DNA of 64,000 nt from Tessaracoccus lapidicaptus. GTDB lineage: Bacteria > Actinomycetota > Actinomycetes > Propionibacteriales > Propionibacteriaceae. A program made the translations under genes and the position numbers. Location of the stretch: positions 298,183 through 362,182 of the forward strand of contig NZ_MBQD01000020.1 of assembly GCF_001693815.1 (NCBI RefSeq). Direction: 5' to 3'. The notes beneath the pieces are model-generated. The model was given only the letters and a program-made list of their open reading frames with translations. It searched no databases and was not told the DNA's origin. Of this stretch, positions 17,815 to 27,295 are shown piece after piece; within the stretch, counting starts at the first letter, position 1, and every line of letters begins with the position of its first letter.

Positions 17815-19179
17815 ATGGCTGATCATGGCTGCTACGTGTCGGCGCTCGACATGTTCTCGATCGGCATCGGCCCCTCGTCGTCCCACACCGTCGGACCCAT
17901 GCGGGCGGCCGCGGACTTCGCGGCCCGCATCACCCGGCCGGGCGCCCCTGTCGCCCGGATCACCGGCGTGCTGTACGGATCGTTGGGCGCCACCGGGATC
18001 GGGCACGGGACACCGGACGCGGTCGTCGCCGGCCTGCGAGGGCTGCACCCCGAGACTTGTGATCCCAGCGACGTCCGCGGCGCCTGGTCGGGGCACCGCG
18101 ACGGCGCCCCGCTGCTGGTCGGAGGCACGGTGGAGGTGGAGTTCCGGCGCGACGACCTGAGGCTGGCCCCCCTGACCCGCAAGCCGGCGCATCCCAACGC
18201 CCTGACGCTGACGGCGCTGGGGTCGGGTGGGGAGATCCTGCTGGAGGAGACGTACTACTCGGTCGGCGGCGGCTTCATCCGGCGCGACGGGGACACACTC
18301 GACCACTCCGGTCCGGCGGCGGGCGGGGTCGCGTTCGACACGGCTGAGGATCTCATGCGGATCTGCGCCGAGTTCGGGCTCTCCATCGCCGACGTCGCGC
18401 GGCTCTGCGAGCGCGCCCACCGCCCCGACGGGGACACCGACGCGGGTCTGGACGCGATCTGGGCCGCGATGCGGGCGTCGATCGACGCGGGCCTGCACGC
18501 CCGCGGCCACCTCCCCGGGCCGCTACGGGTGCCGCGACGCGCGGCCGGCGTGATGCGCCTGCTCGAGGACGAGGAGGCCGGGCGTCAGCGGGGCGCGGAA
18601 TGGCTCCAGGTGTACGCACTGGCGGTCAACGAGGCCAACGCGTCGGGGGAGCGCGTCGTGACCGCCCCCACCAACGGGGCCGCCGGTATCGTGCCGGCCG
18701 TCGTGCAGTACTTCCTGGACGCCCATCCGGAGGCCGGGGCCGACGTGGTGCGGCGGTTCCTGCTCACCGCCACCGCGATCGGCAGTCTCATCAAGGCCAA
18801 CGCGTACATCTCCGGAGCCGAGGGGGGATGCCAGGCCGAGGTCGGGTCCGCCTGCGCAATGGCGGCGGCCGGACTGTGCGCGGTGCTCGGTGGCACTCCG
18901 CCCCAGGTCGAGAACGCCGCCGAGATCGCCATGGAGCATCACCTCGGGCTGACGTGTGACCCGGTCGGAGGACTCGTGCAGGTCCCCTGCATCGAACGCA
19001 ACGCCATCGCCGCCAGCACCGCGGTCACCGCCGCCAGGCTCGCGCTCCACGGCGACGGCCGCCACATCGTCTCCCTCGACACGGTGATCGCGACCATGCG
19101 GCAGACGGGCCTCGACATGCACACCAAGTACAAGGAGACCAGCACCGGCGGCCTCGCCGTCAACGTCGTCGAGTGCTGA
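17815..19179 (+). CDS. sdaA: L-serine dehydratase, iron-sulfur, single chain
   Basis: The 454-residue protein combines the beta domain ([21 protein letters not shown] at the start) and alpha domain ([34 protein letters not shown]) of the bacterial [4Fe-4S] serine deaminase. The cluster cysteines are visible in [11 protein letters not shown] and LTCDPVGG, with VQVPCIERN following. It converts L-serine to pyruvate and ammonia. The start at 17815 has GGAGGAAGGA six bases upstream; the open frame extends upstream into the regulatory region. A TTATGCT -10-like sequence is at 17769-17775. It is divergent from the sulfur operon. Confidence 0.95.
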   Translation: MADHGCYVSALDMFSIGIGPSSSHTVGPMRAAADFAARITRPGAPVARITGVLYGSLGATGIGHGTPDAVVAGLRGLHPETCDPSDVRGAWSGHRDGAPLLVGGTVEVEFRRDDLRLAPLTRKPAHPNALTLTALGSGGEILLEETYYSVGGGFIRRDGDTLDHSGPAAGGVAFDTAEDLMRICAEFGLSIADVARLCERAHRPDGDTDAGLDAIWAAMRASIDAGLHARGHLPGPLRVPRRAAGVMRLLEDEEAGRQRGAEWLQVYALAVNEANASGERVVTAPTNGAAGIVPAVVQYFLDAHPEAGADVVRRFLLTATAIGSLIKANAYISGAEGGCQAEVGSACAMAAAGLCAVLGGTPPQVENAAEIAMEHHLGLTCDPVGGLVQVPCIERNAIAASTAVTAARLALHGDGRHIVSLDTVIATMRQTGLDMHTKYKETSTGGLAVNVVEC

Positions 19180-19228
19180 CGCCGCAACGTCCGCCGGGGT
19201 AGCGTGGATCGGGACGGGGAGGTCGACG

Positions 19229-19939
19229 ATGGACATCATTCTCATTCCGGGGCTCTGGCTGGACGGCGCGTCGTGGACGCATGTCGCCGGTCACCTGACG
19301 GCGGCCGGACACCGGGTCGTGGCCGTGACGCCTCCCGGCCATGACGGTGGCGATCCGCGGCGCGCGACCTACGCCGACCTGGTCGCCACCGTCGTCACCG
19401 AGATCGACAACGCGCGCGGCAAGGTGGTGCTGGTGGGGCATTCCGCGGGCTGCGCCGTCGCCTGGGCAGCGGCGGACCGCCGGGTCGACCGGGTCGCTTG
19501 CGCGGTACTGGTGGGCGGGTTCCCGATCCCGAACGGTCAGCAGGTGCTCGACGGATTGGAGGTGGTCGACGGCGTCGTCCCCTTCCCCGGATGGGCGGCC
19601 TTCGACGGGCCCGATACGGCCGATCTCGACGAGACGCTGAAGGCGGAGGTGGAGAGCCACATGACTCCCGCACCGGCCGACTTCGTGTCGGCGACCCAGC
19701 AGCTCCAGGACGATCGCCGCCACGCCATCCCCACCGTGATGGTGTGTCCCGAGTACTCCAGCGCGCAGCTGCGGGACTGGTCCGAGGAGGGCTTCGCCCA
19801 GCTGGGGGAGCTGCGGCACCTCGACGAGGTCGCCTACGTCGACCTCGAGTCAGGGCACTGGCCGCAGTTCAGCCGATCGGAAGACCTGGCCGACGTGATC
19901 CTCAGGGCCGCCACCGTGCACCACCGGGCTGATCGCTGA
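19229..19939 (+). CDS. Alpha/beta-hydrolase
   Basis: The 236-residue alpha/beta-hydrolase has the oxyanion strand IILIPGLWLDGASW, the nucleophile elbow GHSAG (Ser about 72) and a closing histidine in LESGHWPQFS. The first half resembles short esterases of the RsbQ/AB-hydrolase_6 type. The substrate is unknown. GGGGAGG stands before the ATG, and a TAGCGT hexamer about 20 bases earlier is the likely -10. It stands alone between sdaA and metY. Confidence 0.82.
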   Translation: MDIILIPGLWLDGASWTHVAGHLTAAGHRVVAVTPPGHDGGDPRRATYADLVATVVTEIDNARGKVVLVGHSAGCAVAWAAADRRVDRVACAVLVGGFPIPNGQQVLDGLEVVDGVVPFPGWAAFDGPDTADLDETLKAEVESHMTPAPADFVSATQQLQDDRRHAIPTVMVCPEYSSAQLRDWSEEGFAQLGELRHLDEVAYVDLESGHWPQFSRSEDLADVILRAATVHHRADR

Positions 19940-20016
19940 CGGCGTACGGACAGGCTGCCGGGACCGGCGGCACCGACGCTACCGTGGGCGCTGATCCGCC
20001 CAGCTGAGGAGCCACG

Positions 20017-21296
20017 ATGACGTACCGCCCCGAGACACTCGCCGTCCACGCCGGTCAGGAGGCCGCCGACACCGCCACCAACGCGCGGGCGGTGCCGATC
20101 TACCAGACCACCAGCTTCGTGTTCGATGACGCTCAGCACGCCGCCGACCTGTTCGCGCTGGCCCGCCCCGGCAACATCTACACGCGGCTGATGAATCCGA
20201 CCCAGACCGTGCTCGAAGCCCGCGTGAACGCCCTCGAGGGCGGCGTCGGGGCCCTGGCGACCGCCTCCGGAGCCTCCGCCATCACCTACGCCGTACTCAA
20301 CCTCACCTACGCCGGCGACAACATCGTGGCCCTGTCCACCCTCTACGGCGGCACCTACGCCCTCTTCGCCCACACCCTGAAGCAGTTCGGCATCGAGGCC
20401 CGGTTCGTCGACCCCGCCCGCCCCGACGACCTGGCGCGCCACGTCGACGACCGGACCAAGCTGGTCTTCGGGGAGACGGTCGGCAACCCGGCCCTCAACG
20501 TCATCGACCTCGACGCGTGGTCAGAGGCAGCGCACGCGCTCGGGCTTCCGTTCATCGTCGACAACACCGTCCCGACGCCGCACCTGACCCGCGTGTTCGA
20601 CCATGGCGTCGACATCGCGGTGCACTCGGCGACCAAGTACCTGGGGGACACGGGACGTCGCTCGGGGGCGTGCTGGTGGACTCCGGCCGCTTCGACTGGG
20701 CCGCGCATGCGGAGCGCTTCCCGGGGCTGACCGCCCCTGACGCGGCCTACCACGGCGTCGTGTGGACCGAGGCGGCGGGCCCGGCGGCCTACGTCATCCG
20801 GGCCCGCACCGTCCTCCTGCGCAACACCGGCGCGGCGATCGCGCCCATGAACTCGTTCCTGCTGCTGCAGGGCATCGAGACGCTGCACCTGCGGATGGAG
20901 CGGCACAGCGAGAACGCGATGGCGGTCGCGCGGCACCTGGAGCAGCACCCGGCGGTGGCCTGGGTGAGCTACCCGGGCCTGCCGTCGAGCCCGACGCACG
21001 ACATCGCGACCCGCATCCTCAAGGGTGGGTTCGGCGGACTGGTGTCGTTCGGCATCCAGGGCGGCCGCGCCGCCGGCACGGCGTTCGTGGAGTCCCTGCA
21101 GCTGTTCAGCCACCTGGCCAACATCGGCGACGCCAAGTCCCTGGCCATCCACAACGCGTCGACCACCCACTCCCAGCTGTCCGACGAGGAGCTGGAATCG
21201 GCGGGGGTGCCGGCGGAGATGGTGCGCCTGTCGGTGGGCATCGAGCACATCGACGACATCATCGCCGACATCGATCAGGCGCTCGCCCGGATCTGA
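20017..21296 (+). pseudogene. metY: O-acetylhomoserine sulfhydrylase (metY) interrupted by a one-base frameshift
   Basis: Frame one gives a normal MetY N terminus (VHAGQEAADTATNARAVPIY) through the PLP lysine K207 (HSATKYLG), then goes out of frame. The next frame resumes exactly with GHGTSLGGVLVDSGRFDW and runs to a normal C terminus at 21296. Adding one G to the run of five at 20643-20647 restores an uninterrupted protein of about 426 residues. MetY makes homocysteine from O-acetylhomoserine and sulfide using PLP. Nothing else looks degraded, so either a very recent loss or a sequencing error in the homopolymer is likely. metX, which makes its substrate, lies downstream and is intact. Confidence 0.9.
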
Positions 21297-21297
21297 C

Positions 21298-21483
21298 CTA
21301 CGAGGTGGTGCGCGGGTCGCTGGCCTGGTGCCGGCGATCCGCCTCGATGTCTTCCTCGGCGATCGAGTGGTCGGAGGTGTGGAGGTGTTCCCCCGCCTCC
21401 GGCTGCTCGGTCTCGCGCGGGGTCAGCTCGCTGTCCTCGACGGCGGCGTCGGCGTTCTGACCGGGGATGCGGTGCTCGGACAT
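21298..21483 (-). CDS. Small acidic hydrophilic protein (61 aa)
   Basis: The 61-residue protein begins MSEHRIPGQNADAAVEDSEL and is rich in Glu/Asp/His, with no hydrophobic core, so it is probably disordered. I do not recognise a family. Support for reality: a good GAAGGAG eight bases before the ATG at 21483, and a -10-like TAGCCT in the spacer. Its end is convergent and adjacent to metY. The palindrome AGGCTAGCCT (21515-21524) lies in the divergent spacer shared with the VIT-family gene. Confidence 0.6.
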   Translation of the reverse strand: MSEHRIPGQNADAAVEDSELTPRETEQPEAGEHLHTSDHSIAEEDIEADRRHQASDPRTTS

Positions 21484-21567
21484 GGCGGCTCCTTCGTGTG
21501 GAATGGTCCTGGTCAGGCTAGCCTCTCCTGCCTGGACGCGGGCCCGTTCCGGTGGTCGAATGGGCTC

Positions 21568-22284
21568 ATGAGTACACGCGCAGCCACCCCGGACGTCGTC
21601 GAGTCCGCGGCACTCACCGGTCGGCTGAATTGGCTCCGGGCGGGGGTCCTGGGCGCCAACGACGGCATCGTCTCGATCTCCGCCACCGTCGTCGGCGTCG
21701 CAGCCGCCACGGACACCGTCACCCCCGTGCTGCTGGCAGGCGTGGCCGCGGTGGTCGCCGGGGCGATCTCCATGGCGCTGGGGGAGTACGTGTCGGTCTC
21801 GAGCGCCGCGGACTCCCAGCGTTCCATCATCGCGGCGTTGCGTCAGCTGCTGAGCACCGACCGGCGGGCCGTCGACGACGAGCTCGTCGTGGCCTACATG
21901 CGCCAGGGGCTCAGCCGTCCCACCGCCGAGCGTGTGGTGTCCGAGATCGGCGACGCACACGCCGTGACGGCGCACCTCTCGCAGCGCTTCCACCTGGCCG
22001 AGGACGAGGTGGTCAACCCCTGGCACGCGGCGGTGGCCTCGGCGCTGGCTTTCCTCGCAGGCGCTGTCCTTCCGCTGCTCACCATTCTGCTCAGCCCTCT
22101 CGAGCTACGCATCCCCGTCACTGTGCTCGCGGTCCTCGTCGCGCTCGCCCTGACAGGCGGTGTGGGCGCCAGGCTCGGCGGCGCCCCCGTCGGCCGCGCC
22201 GTGCTGCGGGTCACCACCGGTGGCCTCCTCGCCCTGGCCGCGACCTACGGCGTCGGCGCGCTGCTCGGCGTGACGGTCGCCTGA
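21568..22284 (+). CDS. VIT1/CCC1-family iron or manganese transporter
   Basis: The 238-residue membrane protein of the VIT1/CCC1 family opens with LTGRLNWLRAGVLGANDGIVS, the family's first helix, followed by AVVAGAISMALGEYVSVSS, a conserved metal-site helix with glutamate. A cytoplasmic helical insert (DDELVVAYMRQGLSRPTAE...) precedes three C-terminal membrane helices. Relatives export or sequester Fe2+/Mn2+. The start at 21568 may be leaderless: TCGAAT lies six bases before it. It is placed between metY and metX, with no obvious functional link. Confidence 0.9.
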   Translation: MSTRAATPDVVESAALTGRLNWLRAGVLGANDGIVSISATVVGVAAATDTVTPVLLAGVAAVVAGAISMALGEYVSVSSAADSQRSIIAALRQLLSTDRRAVDDELVVAYMRQGLSRPTAERVVSEIGDAHAVTAHLSQRFHLAEDEVVNPWHAAVASALAFLAGAVLPLLTILLSPLELRIPVTVLAVLVALALTGGVGARLGGAPVGRAVLRVTTGGLLALAATYGVGALLGVTVA

Positions 22285-22318
22285 CCGGGCCCCGCGGAAC
22301 TGCTGCAACAATGGGGGC

Positions 22319-23461
22319 GTGACAACGCACCTCGACCGCAGCGTGGGCCTCGTGACGACCCGCACCGCTCGCGTGTTCGACGACGCCCACCCGCTGACGC
22401 TGCGCAGCGGGGCCACCCTCGGCCAGGTGGACGTCGCCTACGAGACGTACGGCACCCTCAACCACGCCCGCGACAACGCGGTGTTCATCTGTCACGCGTT
22501 GACGGGCGACGCCCACGCCGCGGGATTCCACGACGGAGACACCAAACCCGGCTGGTGGGACACGATCATCGGGCCGGGCAAGCCGATCGACACCGGCACC
22601 TGGTACGTCGTCTGCGCGAACCTCCTGGGCGGCTGTCAGGGCACCACCGGTCCCTCGTCGACCAACCCGACCACGGGGGAACCGTACGGCCTGGACTTCC
22701 CGCTGCTGGACATGGGCGACTTCGTGGAGGTGCACCGGGCACTCGGCCGCCACCTGGGCATCGACCGCTTCGCCGCCGTCGTCGGCGGCTCCCTGGGCGG
22801 GATGCAGGCGCTGCAGTGGGCCATCGACCACCCCTCAGAGGTCGGCCGGGCCATCATCATCGCGGCATCGTCACGCCTGACCGCCCAAAACATCGCGTTC
22901 TCCGCGGTCGGCCGGCAGGCCATCATGCGCGACGGCGACTTCCGCGAGGGGCGGTTCCTCACCGAGGGGACCGCGCCGCGGCGCGGCCTGGCGGTCGCGC
23001 GCATGATGGCCCACATCACGTACCTGTCGGAGACCGGCTTCGAGGAGAAGTTCGGCCGCTCCGCCCAGCGAGGCGAACTCACCAAGAACTTCGGTGTGGA
23101 CTTCGCCATCGAGAGCTATCTGGAACACCAGGGCGAGCGGTTCCTGTCCCGGTTCGACGCCCTCAGCTACCTGTACCTCACCAGGGTGATGGACTACTTC
23201 GACCCGTTCGCCGACCCGCAGGCGCTCGACGCGCTCCTCGACGACCCGGTCCGGTTCCTGGTTCTGAGCTTCGACACGGACTGGCGCTTCTCGACCGAGC
23301 ACTCGCGCCGCATCGTGCGCCACCTGGAGGGAGCGCGCCTGCCGACCTCGTTCCGGGAGATCCACTCGGCGTGGGGCCACGACTCGTTCCTGCTCGACAT
23401 CCCTGACTACCACGCCACCGTCCGCGCGTTCCTGGAGCGCGCCGCCGAGGACCTGTCATGA
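22319..23461 (+). CDS. metX: Homoserine O-acetyltransferase
   Basis: The 380-residue alpha/beta-hydrolase-fold acyltransferase has the nucleophile S158 (GGSLGGMQALQWA), the early family segments YETYGTLN and NAVFICHALTGDAH, and the catalytic histidine in SAWGHDSFLLD near the end. It transfers acetyl from acetyl-CoA to L-homoserine, feeding MetY. The GTG start at 22319 is six bases after an AACAAT-like hexamer and has no RBS. It is joined to metW by an ATGA overlap. Confidence 0.93.
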   Translation: MTTHLDRSVGLVTTRTARVFDDAHPLTLRSGATLGQVDVAYETYGTLNHARDNAVFICHALTGDAHAAGFHDGDTKPGWWDTIIGPGKPIDTGTWYVVCANLLGGCQGTTGPSSTNPTTGEPYGLDFPLLDMGDFVEVHRALGRHLGIDRFAAVVGGSLGGMQALQWAIDHPSEVGRAIIIAASSRLTAQNIAFSAVGRQAIMRDGDFREGRFLTEGTAPRRGLAVARMMAHITYLSETGFEEKFGRSAQRGELTKNFGVDFAIESYLEHQGERFLSRFDALSYLYLTRVMDYFDPFADPQALDALLDDPVRFLVLSFDTDWRFSTEHSRRIVRHLEGARLPTSFREIHSAWGHDSFLLDIPDYHATVRAFLERAAEDLS

Positions 23462-24060
23462 CCCCCAAGGCGCGCCGGGACCTGTGGCTCATCTCGACCC
23501 TCATCCCTGAAGGGTCCCGCGTCCTGGACCTCGGGTGCGGTGACGGGGAACTGCTGCGGCTCCTGCAGCGCAAGGGCTGCTCGGGTACCGGCGTCGACAT
23601 GAGCCCCTCGAACCTGGTCGCCGCCATGCGCAGCGGTGTCGACGTCATCCAGCTCGACCTCGACCGGCAGCTGGGGGAGTTCGCGGACGACTCCTACGAC
23701 GTCGTTGTGCTGTCGCGGACGCTGCAGACCGTGCGCCATCCCCGCCACGTCCTGCAGGAGATCGGCCGCATCGCCGTGCACTCGCTGGTGTCGATGCCGA
23801 ACTTCGCCCACTGGCGCAACCGGCTCCGCCTCCTCTCGGGACGGATGCCGATGTCGAAGGACCTCCCGTTCGAGTGGTACGACACACCCAACCTGCACCA
23901 CTCGTCGCTGCCGGACCTGGAGCCGCTCTTCTCGGGCCTGGGCATGGTCATCGACACGCGGATCCCGCTCGACGCCTCGGGCCGCCCCCACCGGCTGGGG
24001 AACCTCGCCCCCAACCTGGTCGCGAGTTCCTCGCTGTACCTGCTGCACGCTAGGCGATGA
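23458..24060 (+). CDS. metW: MetW-like methyltransferase
   Basis: The 200-residue protein is of the MetW family, always paired with metX. Visible are the SAM-binding motif VLDLGCGDGELLRLL, the post-motif VDVIQLDLDRQLGEF, and SMPNFAHWRNRL followed by WYDTPNLHHSS, which are MetW hallmarks. The start overlaps the metX stop (ATGA), which argues for joint synthesis. In other bacteria MetW binds and activates MetX rather than methylating a known substrate. The 3' end overlaps the convergent nuclease gene by 11 bases. Confidence 0.9.
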   Translation: MTPKARRDLWLISTLIPEGSRVLDLGCGDGELLRLLQRKGCSGTGVDMSPSNLVAAMRSGVDVIQLDLDRQLGEFADDSYDVVVLSRTLQTVRHPRHVLQEIGRIAVHSLVSMPNFAHWRNRLRLLSGRMPMSKDLPFEWYDTPNLHHSSLPDLEPLFSGLGMVIDTRIPLDASGRPHRLGNLAPNLVASSSLYLLHARR

Positions 24061-24940
24061 GGTCGGCGACGCGGGTCAGCGCGCCCCCCAGCCCCCAGCG
24101 GGTGGTCAGCTCGGCGATGCGGTCGCGGTCCGGCGGCGTCCGCGTGAGCGGTGGCAGCTGCAGCGCATCGACACAGGTCACGACCTCACGCGCGCGGGCC
24201 AGGTAGTCGACGTCCGCCAGGACCTTCGCCCGCATCGACGCCGTCATCCCCGAGGCGGGGTTCAGCGCGGCCTCGACGATGGCCTCGAGCGACGCATGGG
24301 CCGACACCAGGGCCACGGCGCTCTTCTCGCCGATGCCGCGGACCCCGGGCAGTCCGTCCGACGGGTCGCCCCGCAGCACGGCGAAGTCCACGTAGCGCGC
24401 CGGCGGGAACCCGTAGCGGGCCGTCAGCGTCTCGGGCGTGACGACCTCGTGATTGGCGACCGACCGCGCGACGTAGACGACGCTCGTGTCCGCGTCGACC
24501 AGCTGGAACAGGTCCCTGTCTCCGGTGACGACGAGGCTGCGGCCGTCGTGCGCTCGGGCGAGGGAGGCCAGCACGTCGTCGGCCTCGTGGTCCGGCACCC
24601 CGAGGACCGGCAGCCCCAGCGCCTCCAGGCACTCCCGGATCACCGGCACCTGGACCGCCAGGTCGTCGTCGACCACTTCCTCGTCCGCCGAGCCGCCCTC
24701 GACGACGCGGTGCGCCTTGTAGCTGGGCACCAGATCGACCCGCCAGGCCGGACGCCAGTCGTCGTCCCACGCGCAGGCGATCACGTCCGGGGTGTACTGG
24801 CCGACCAGGCGACCGATGAAATCCAACGTGCCGCGCACCGCGTTGACCGGGCGGTCGTCCGGCGACCGGAAGGTCGCGGGAACGCCGAAGTACGCACGGA
24901 AGTACAGGTAGGAGGTGTCGAAGGCCATCAGCGTGCTCAC
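24050..24940 (-). CDS. 5'-3' exonuclease / flap endonuclease-like protein
   Basis: The 296-residue stand-alone FEN domain is like the N-terminal domain of DNA polymerase I. It has the active-site acidic clusters (AFDTSYLYFRAYFG; CAWDDDWRPAWR; DHEADDVLASLA; VVTGDRDLFQLVD) and the helix-hairpin-helix GLPGVRGIGEKSAVALV. It removes 5' flaps or RNA primers in DNA repair and replication. The GTG at 24940 has GAGGAT six bases upstream, readable as an RBS or as a -10 of a leaderless start. The ATG four codons in is an alternative. Confidence 0.88.
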   Translation of the reverse strand: MSTLMAFDTSYLYFRAYFGVPATFRSPDDRPVNAVRGTLDFIGRLVGQYTPDVIACAWDDDWRPAWRVDLVPSYKAHRVVEGGSADEEVVDDDLAVQVPVIRECLEALGLPVLGVPDHEADDVLASLARAHDGRSLVVTGDRDLFQLVDADTSVVYVARSVANHEVVTPETLTARYGFPPARYVDFAVLRGDPSDGLPGVRGIGEKSAVALVSAHASLEAIVEAALNPASGMTASMRAKVLADVDYLARAREVVTCVDALQLPPLTRTPPDRDRIAELTTRWGLGGALTRVADLIA

Positions 24941-24993
24941 CGCGCCATCCTCGCACAGCGTCACCCGAGTCCACGCGGGTACTCTTGGGCCTC

Positions 24994-26508
24994 GTGATCG
25001 ACCGTCCGCCGCTCCCCACGGCACCCTCGGCGGCGCTGGCCGTCGCGGCCGGGCTGCTCGTCGGCGCCGGCCAGGCGCCCATGGGGCTGTGGCCCGCGAC
25101 ACTGGCCGGGGTGGCCCTGTTCACGTGGCTCATGTCGGCACGCCCCGCGCGCTCCGCGCTGGGGCTCGGCTATCTGGCGGGGGCCGTCATGAACACCCTC
25201 ACGGTGTCGTGGGTGTCGGTCCTCGGCACCGGCGTCGCCGTGGCGCTGATCGCCTTCATGGCGCTGTGGTGGGCCGTGCTGGCCTGGACGGTGTCGCGGC
25301 TCACCGCCCTGCGCGCCTGGCCGCTGCTCGTCCCTGCGGCCTGGGTCGCGATGGAGTTCGCCTCGGGCAGCGTCCCCTTCGGCGGATTCCCGTGGACGCG
25401 CCTGGCTTACACGGCGATCGATCAGCCGATGTCCGGGCTGCTCCCGTGGGTCGGGGCCACCGGTGTCAGCTATCTCGTCGCCCTGGTGGCGCAGCTGCTG
25501 CTCGTCGCAGTCACCTCCCGGCCGAAGGCCTTGCCGGCGCTCGCCGGGTCCGCCGCGGTGTTCGCCGTCGGAGGGCTGGCGAACCTGGCGCCCCTGCCGC
25601 CCGCCAGCGGCGAGGTGCAGGTCGCCATGGTGCAGCCGAACGTCAACCGGGCCGAGAAGGGCACCGACAGCTACGCCCGATCCGTGACCAACAACGCCCT
25701 GAGCGAGACAGTGTTCGCCCTCGCCGAGGCCCGGGCCACCGATCGGGCGCCGGACTTCGTCCTGTGGCCCGAGAACGCCACCGACGTCGATCCCGCCACC
25801 GACGCCGACACCCGGCGCCTGGTCGAGCTCTCGGTGCGGCTGGCCGACGCTCCGGTGTTCGTCGGGGCCCTCACCTTCCCGGACGTGCCCGACTCCCGCC
25901 AGACCTCGAGCATCTGGTGGCATCCCGACTCCGGTCCGGGCGACGTGTACCACAAGCGCAATCTCGTGCCGTTCGGCGAGTACATCCCCTTCCGCGACGT
26001 CCTGCTGCCCCGCCTGCCGATCCTGCGCCAGGTGGGCCGGCAGTCCATCCCCGGCGAGGGGCCCGGCGTCGTGGAGGCCCCCACGCTGACGCGGCCGGAC
26101 CTGACCGTCGGCACGCTCATCTGCTTCGAACTGGCCTACGACGACACGGCCTACGACCTCGTCAGGTCCGGCGCGGATCTCATCGTGTCGCAGTCGAACA
26201 CCAACACCTACGCGGGCACCTTCGAGCCCCACCAGCAGCTCGTGCTGAACCGGGTCCGCGCCATGGAACTGCGCCGGGAGGTGGCCGCGGCGGCCCTGAA
26301 CTCGACCTCCGCCGTCATCGACGCCCGCGGAAGGGTCCAGCAGATCACGGGCGAGTTCGAGGCGGCCAGCTTCCAGGTGACGCTGCCCCTGCGCGATCAC
26401 GTGACGCCTGCTGTGGCGCTCGGACCCTGGCCGTCCTGGGCCGCGTCGCTCGCCGCTCTGGCGGGGCTCGCCGCTGCGCTGCGACGCCGCACGGGCAGGT
26501 CCGGGTAG
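24994..26508 (+). CDS. lnt: Apolipoprotein N-acyltransferase
   Basis: The 504-residue protein has about six N-terminal membrane helices and a nitrilase-fold domain outside the membrane. The catalytic Glu-Lys-Cys triad is visible in LWPENATDVD, YHKRNLVPFGEY and TLICFELAYDD. It adds the third acyl chain to lipoproteins. The GTG at 24994 lies 8 bases after TACTCT (24980-24985), so a leaderless start is likely. The TTG nine bases earlier is an alternative. It is followed directly by the polyprenol-mannose synthase, the order found fused in mycobacterial Ppm1. Confidence 0.92.
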   Translation: MIDRPPLPTAPSAALAVAAGLLVGAGQAPMGLWPATLAGVALFTWLMSARPARSALGLGYLAGAVMNTLTVSWVSVLGTGVAVALIAFMALWWAVLAWTVSRLTALRAWPLLVPAAWVAMEFASGSVPFGGFPWTRLAYTAIDQPMSGLLPWVGATGVSYLVALVAQLLLVAVTSRPKALPALAGSAAVFAVGGLANLAPLPPASGEVQVAMVQPNVNRAEKGTDSYARSVTNNALSETVFALAEARATDRAPDFVLWPENATDVDPATDADTRRLVELSVRLADAPVFVGALTFPDVPDSRQTSSIWWHPDSGPGDVYHKRNLVPFGEYIPFRDVLLPRLPILRQVGRQSIPGEGPGVVEAPTLTRPDLTVGTLICFELAYDDTAYDLVRSGADLIVSQSNTNTYAGTFEPHQQLVLNRVRAMELRREVAAAALNSTSAVIDARGRVQQITGEFEAASFQVTLPLRDHVTPAVALGPWPSWAASLAALAGLAAALRRRTGRSG

Positions 26509-26518
26509 CATGGCGCCC

Positions 26519-27295
26519 ATGACCAGCCAGGACGCCCTCGACCGGGTTCTCGTCATCATCCCGACGTACAACGAGGCTCAGAACATCGAGAGCATCACCA
26601 CCCGGCTGCGCCGAGCGGTGCCGCACGCGCACATCCTCGTCGCCGACGACAACTCTCCCGACGGGACCGGGGCCATCGCAGACCGGCTGGCCGCCGACGA
26701 CGACCACATCCACGTGATGCACCGCAAGGGCAAGGAGGGCCTCGGCGCCGCCTATCTCGCGGGGTTCCACTGGGGGCTCGACAACGGCTACGGCGTGCTC
26801 GTCTCGCACGACGCCGACGGCTCCCACCAACCGGAGGAACTGCCCCGGCTGCTGGCAGCCATCGACGCCGGTGCCGACATGGTCAAGGGGTCGCGCTGGG
26901 TCAAGGGCGGTTCGGTCGTCAACTGGCCCAAGACGCGCGAGCTCATCTCGAAGGGCGGATCATTGTGGACCCGGCTGTGGCTGGGCATCCCCGTGAAGGA
27001 CGCCACGGGCGGGTTCAACGCCTACCGGGCCGGCACGCTGCGCGGCATCAGCCTCGACGAAGTGGCCTCCGCCGGCTACTGCTTCCAGATCGACCTGGTG
27101 TGGCGCGCCCTCAAGAACGGCTTCCGCGTCGTCGAGGTGCCGATCGAGTTCGTGGAGCGCGAGTTCGGCGACTCGAAGATGAGCCGCAACATCGTCGTCG
27201 AGGCCCTCATCCGCACGACGCTGTGGGGCGTCGAGCACCGGATCGGACAGGTGCTCCGCGCCGTCCGCCGCCTCGCCGGGCGCAGGGCCGCGTGA
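26519..27295 (+). CDS. Polyprenol monophosphomannose synthase (GT2)
   Basis: The 258-residue GT2 glycosyltransferase has VLVIIPTYNEAQNIE at the start, ADDNSPDGTG (first acidic motif) and HDADGSHQPEELP. KGSRWVKGGSVVNWP and FNAYRAGTLRGI are typical of the dolichol/polyprenol-phosphate-mannose branch. It moves mannose from GDP-mannose to polyprenol phosphate for lipoglycan and O-mannosylation. The ATG at 26519 is seven bases after TAGCAT (26506-26511); an in-frame ATG at 26510 is less likely. It is coupled to the FxsA gene by a GTGA overlap. Confidence 0.9.
   Translation: MTSQDALDRVLVIIPTYNEAQNIESITTRLRRAVPHAHILVADDNSPDGTGAIADRLAADDDHIHVMHRKGKEGLGAAYLAGFHWGLDNGYGVLVSHDADGSHQPEELPRLLAAIDAGADMVKGSRWVKGGSVVNWPKTRELISKGGSLWTRLWLGIPVKDATGGFNAYRAGTLRGISLDEVASAGYCFQIDLVWRALKNGFRVVEVPIEFVEREFGDSKMSRNIVVEALIRTTLWGVEHRIGQVLRAVRRLAGRRAA

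Noticed and set aside
20643..20647. Programmed frameshifting in metY
   Set aside because: No slippery heptamer plus pseudoknot is evident, and MetY is not known to use recoding; a base loss or read error in a G run is simpler.
24961..26571. A 536-codon open frame on the minus strand opposite lnt
   Set aside because: It is a shadow of the GC-rich codon pattern of lnt, which has the complete catalytic triad and correct length.
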